A stretch of 64,000 nucleotides of DNA from Nectonema munidae (Eukaryota > Nematomorpha > Nectonematoida > Nectonematidae), in NCBI GenBank assembly GCA_030549495.1, contig JAUIRK010000673.1, positions 248,001 through 312,000 on the forward strand. The letters are read 5' to 3'. The position numbers were made by a program, and so were the translations under genes. The notes beneath the pieces are model-generated. The model made no database searches and had not been told where the DNA came from. It saw nothing but the letters and a program-made list of their open reading frames with translations. Of the stretch, positions 59,331 to 64,000 are shown piece by piece (the first letter of the stretch is position 1; each line of letters opens with the position of its first letter).

Positions 59331-59471
59331 TCTAGAGTTTATGGGCACATCGGTATGGTTGCTAGTACTTACCATGTACCACCAGATGAAAAAGAATTTA
59401 AGTGTGAAAAAATATATGTAAAAAAACACGGACATATGCTCTTTTCTTTTGCGTCACGAAGGACATTTTAA

Positions 59472-62400
59472 CCCTATTAGTGCTGGGGGGCGTAAAACGC
59501 CCCCCCCCTTTACTAAAAAATTAATTGTAGAAAATTGGCTGAATCATATCCCTTCAAATTTGGTGACTTTTCCTAAAATCGCTAGCTGCATTTTTTAAAC
59601 CATTTTCATGGCAGTTGAATGACCCCTTCATTTCGAAAACTGTCAATCAAAATCAAAAATTAAAATTTTTCAGCAAAATTTTGACATTATCTGTACTTAA
59701 CCTTATAACTTAGGATCTATATTATATAATACCCTGAAAATTTATAATTATATACAGTTTGGAACGCATAACACTTTATATATTTAATTTTTTCAATAAT
59801 CATGGCTACTTTTTTGAAAATGTCAATCAAAATTTTGATTGATCAAAAATATATCTAATAAAATATACCTTCAAATTTTACATAAAATATATGTTTTTAT
59901 ACTAAATCGGTCATGCTGTTTTCATTTCTGGACTCATTTTTTACATTTAGGATGTTCAAAATACCTATAAGTGTTAATCAAATTTGCGGTTTACTTCTAA
60001 AAGCTATCTCCAAAAATATTCTCTCAATTTTACATGAAATATTTGTTTTTATACCAAATCGACCATGCTGTTTTCATTTTTGAACTCATTTTTTACATTT
60101 AGGATTTGAAAATACCTATAAGTATAAATCAAATTTGCGGTTTACTTCTGAAAATTGTCTCCAAAAATATTCTCTTGAAATATATGTTTTTATAGCAATC
60201 AATCATGCTGTTTTCATTTCTGAACTAATTTTTTACATTTAGGATCTGAAAATACCTATAAGTGTTAATCAAATTTGCGCTTTACTTCTAAAAATTGTCT
60301 ACAAAAACATTCATTCAAATTTTACAATTAAATATATGTTTTTATACCAAATCAACCATTCTAGTTTCATTTATGGACTCAATTTTTGCAGTTTGAATTT
60401 GAAAATACATATAAGTATCAATTAAATTTGCATTTAGTTCTAAAATTTGTTTTTATAGCAAATAGATCATGATGATTTCATTTCTGAACACAGTTTTCGC
60501 ATTTAGAGGTTTTACTGCTAGTGTCAATCAAATTTGCAGTTTATGTCTGAAAACTATATCACACTCTCTAATTTTACATGAAATATATGTTTTTATACCA
60601 ATTCGACCATGATAATTTTTATTTCTGAAATCATTTTTTGCATTTAGAGGTTTTAAAGGTCTGAAAGTGTCAATCAAATTTTCGATTTACGTCTAATGTC
60701 TACAGAAATATTTTTGAAATTTAAATAAAATATCTGTTTTATGCCAAATGGAAGATGCTGGTTTCATTTTTGGACTCAGGTTTGGCATTTATGGTTTTAA
60801 AGTATCTGAAAGCTTGAATCAGATTTGAGGTTTACTTCTAGATACTGTCTTCAAAAATATTTTCAAAAAAAAAAATATCTATTTTATACCAAATCGACTA
60901 TGCTTATTTTATTTCTGTACTGGATTTTGGATAATACGGTTAAAAAATATCTCGAAGTGGCAATTGAATTAGTAATGTATGCCTGAAAATCAGTTCTGTA
61001 AAAAAATTTCAAAAAATGGCTGCATATTAGGTATATAGTATAAATATACTTTTTTTTGTATATTTTGGCTTATAATACTTTCTACAATCATCTTGAGTAT
61101 GAAATATTTATTAAAAAAAATAAAACGTATTATAAAATCTTTTGAAAATTTGTATGAGAGAAGGAACCAAGTTGAAAACTAATTGAAAAGAGAACATTTG
61201 ATCAAAACAAATAATTAAAAAAAAATATGTATCTTTACTAAATGGAAGATCTACCATGTTCTAATGAACTAGGAAGTGGTTTAATTATATACTTCAAAAA
61301 AGATTTTGACTGTGAAAAAGAAGTTCCTCTTTTACAAATGAAAAATATTTAATTCTATAACTTATCATCTAGGATTACAGTTAACATTTAGCTAAGATAT
61401 GTAGGAAATCTGAAAATTTAGAATAGGTCAGATTTATCAAAAATGGTACAGATGCCAATATGTGAGAATTTAGTCACTATCAAGATATTTTTAATTTAAA
61501 TTGAATTTGTCCATCTTTTTCCTTTTGTGTCAAAGAAGTAATTTTTTAGATGAAGAACGTTGACAAATTTTGTAATTGAACAAACAACATTACGAATGAT
61601 TCATCAGAAAAAAACCTTTGAAATGAGATTGGTTGACAAATATTCAAGCTTGAGAGGAAAAAAGGAATTTTATCCTTATAAAAAAATTTTCGAACACACA
61701 TTGAAGAATATAAATTTCTAATGAAAAAAGAGCTACCAAGAAAGGATCATCATAGAATGAATACCAAAATTACATACTGTAAATTATAATATGACGTAGA
61801 GACTACGAACCGATAATGAATTTGTAGCCAAAAAGATGGAGATCCTATCGAGTTACATAAGTTACTGTAGAATGAAATATTTTGAGTGAATTAAACACCT
61901 AAAGTTGGTTTATTAAATAAATTAAGAAAATAATTACCAGAGAAAACTGCAAGTAGAAGTTATTTTTATGTTTATATATTTGACATTGATTTACAGGTTT
62001 AATCGATTTTTTGACAGGTTTTATTGATTTCATAAAAAATGAACATCACCATTAAATTCTGCATACTGAAATGTAAAAAAAAACTTTAAAAGAATTAAAA
62101 TTTTAATTTTGACATGGGCTGTCATATTTAAATTATTTTGTCAGGTTTGACTAATATTTATAAAAAAAAAGGAATATAACCAGTAAACACAGCCTACTTA
62201 AAAATGGGTATATGTGTGTAAAATGCCATGCACGGTAAACTTCATCACCTCCCTATACTTTCTATTAAACGTAATTCTCTAATTCAAAAAACCGTTCCTG
62301 ATCCTTTCTTTTTGGGATAAATCAATTTTTTGACAGTTTTGATTGATTTTTATAAAAAATGAATATCACCACTGAATTACGCATGCTTAAAAATGGGTAT

Positions 62401-64000
62401 ATATGTGTAAAAAACTTTATATACTTATTTAGATAAAAAGTTTCTTTTTGAGATGGGCTGTTACATTTAGATCAATTTTTTGACAGGTTTGATTGATTTT
62501 CATAAAAATGAATATCACCACTGAATTCAGCATATTTGAAAATGGGTATAGATGTGAAAAAAATTTATATACTTATTTAGATAAAAAGTTTTTTTTGAGA
62601 TGAACTGTCATATGTAAATCACTTTTTTGACAGGTTTGAATGATTTTCATAAAAAATGAATATCACCACTGAATTCAGCATATTTGAAAATGGGTATACA
62701 TTTGTAAAAAACTTTATATACTTATCTAGATAAAAAGTTCCTTTTTGAGATGAGCTGTCACTTTTAGATCAATTTTTTGACAGGTTTGATTGATTTTCAT
62801 AAAAAATGAATATCACCACTGAATTCAGCATATTTGAAAATGGGTATAAATGTGTAAAAAACTTTATAAACTTATTTGGATAAAAAGTTCCTTTTTGAAT
62901 GAGCTGTCACATTTAGATCAATTTTTTGACAGGTTTGATTGATTTTTATAAAAAATGAATATCACCACCGAATTCAGCATATTTGAAAATGGGTATACAT
63001 GCGTAAAAAACTTTATATACTTATTTAGATAAAAAGTTCCTTTTTGAGATGAGTTGTCACATTTAAATCAATTTTTTGACAGGTTTGATTGATTTTCATA
63101 AAAAATGAATATCACCACTGAATTACGCATGCTTAAAAATGGGTATATATGTGTAAAAAACTTTATATACTTATTTAGATAAAAAGTTTCTTTTTGAGAT
63201 GGGCTGTTACATTTAGATCAATTTTTTGACAGGTTTGATTGATTTTCATAAAAATGAATATCACCACTGAATTCAGCATATTTGAAAATGGGTATAGATG
63301 TGAAAAAAATTTATAAACTTATTTAGATAAAAAGTTTTTTTTGAGATGAGCTGTCATATGTAAATCACTTTTTTGACAGGTTTGAATGATTTTCATAAAA
63401 AATGAATATCACCACTGAATTCAGCATATTTGAAAATGGGTATACATTTGTAAAAAACTTTATATACTTATCTAGATAAAAAGTTCCTTTTTGAGATGAG
63501 CTGTCACTTTTAGATCAATTTTTTGACAGGTTTGATTGATTTTCATAAAAAATGAATATCACCACTGAATTCAGCATATTTGACAATGGGTATACATGTG
63601 TAAAAAACTTTATATAATTATTTAGATAAAAAGTTCCTTTTTGAGATGAGCTGTCACATTTAGATCAATTTTTTGACAGGTTTGATTGATTTTCATAAAA
63701 AATGAATATCACCACTGAATTCAGCATATTTGAAAATGGGTATACATGCGTAAAAAACTTTATATACTTATTTAGATAAAAAGTTCCTTTTTGAGATGAG
63801 TTGTCACATTTAGATCAATTTTTTGACAGGTTTGATTGATTTTCATAAAAAATGAATATCACCACTGAATTCAGCATATTTGAAAATGGGTATACATGCG
63901 TAAAAAACTTTATATATTTATTTAAATAAAAAGTTCCTTTTTGAGATGAGCTGTCAAATATAAATCAATTTTTTGACAGGTTTGATTGATTTTGATAAAA
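59472..64000. mobile_element. PBm copy in block B (inverted), runs off the window
   Basis: Starts CCCTATTAGTGCTG after TTAA and has a perfect GGGGGGCGT/ACGCCCCCC hairpin at 59485-59505. Array II lies at 59860-60990, the unique middle at 60990-61980, and array I from about 61990 to the last base. The far end is not in the window. Confidence 0.83.
61990..64000. repeat. Minisatellite array I, block B copy, 13 or more units
   Basis: Unit cores (ATCACCACTGAATTCAGCAT and variants) recur about every 149 bp near 62520, 62669, 62819, 62970, 63119, 63267, 63418, 63567, 63718 and 63868. A block of about 750 bp (around 62374-63119) is repeated nearly unchanged (63119-63868), which suggests a higher-order duplication of about five units. 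Confidence 0.85.

Larger units (their letters stand above)
58173..59471 (-). repeat. Third copy of the inverted arm (block B)
   Basis: Matches about 19574-20977 in the same orientation. It lacks about 112 bp (19961-20072 in the other copy), which removes a TG-rich stretch and one end of the hAT MITE. It ends at TTAA (59468-59471) occupied by PBm, as in copy C. Confidence 0.88.

Overview
The window is AT-rich eukaryotic DNA, most likely from an arthropod; a copepod such as a sea louse is only a guess. Points in favour are spliced transposase genes, tRNA-derived repeats, and two transposase-like protein families that I know mainly from arthropods and cnidarians. No rRNA gene or intact tRNA gene was seen. 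I support one intact host gene: a single-exon LRAT/HRASLS-type NlpC/P60 protein at 17586-18278 (+). Almost everything else recognisable is transposable-element DNA in various states of decay.

Layout. 1-13.7 kb (block A): a spliced piggyBac (897-3813), then two hAT elements side by side sharing the 8-bp target TTCTAGAC (4901-6796 and 6805-10679). The second hAT holds a non-autonomous piggyBac-like element built of two minisatellite arrays (7014-10290). A decayed transposase-like gene with a CFDTTASN motif follows (about 11.5-13.66 kb). 14.28-20.98 kb: a pair of inverted arms of about 1.45 kb (14283-15743 and 19526-20977). Each arm carries a 0.78-kb hAT MITE and the 5' part of a WRE..DCYF family pseudogene; the LRAT-like gene lies in the loop. 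20.98-25.08 kb: an inverted copy of the minisatellite piggyBac-like element. 25.1-32.3 kb: a mosaic of MITEs, solo transposon ends, a 900-bp Tc1 element and a FLYWCH/MULE element lacking its catalytic core. 32.4-45.6 kb: a Merlin-type fragment, a GTF2IRD2/ZBED-type hAT, a second WRE..DCYF pseudogene, a ZMYM1-type hAT and a second piggyBac. 45.8-48.8 kb: a compact reverse-transcriptase element with 73-bp direct terminal repeats and no visible integrase. 48.84-64 kb (block B): a second, nearly identical copy of the first 25 kb.

Block B shows history. It lacks the piggyBac at 897-3813. It lost the left end of the minisatellite element and an inner 0.58 kb. It also lacks about 6.7 kb (12846-19574) that in block A includes the LRAT-like gene and one inverted arm. 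Comparing the copies therefore gives empty and occupied transposon sites and minisatellite copy-number change inside one window.

There are no operons or cooperating gene sets. What is interesting is the nested transposon structure, the compact RT element, and the single host gene caught between duplicated mobile DNA. Alignments were done by eye, so percent identities are not given.
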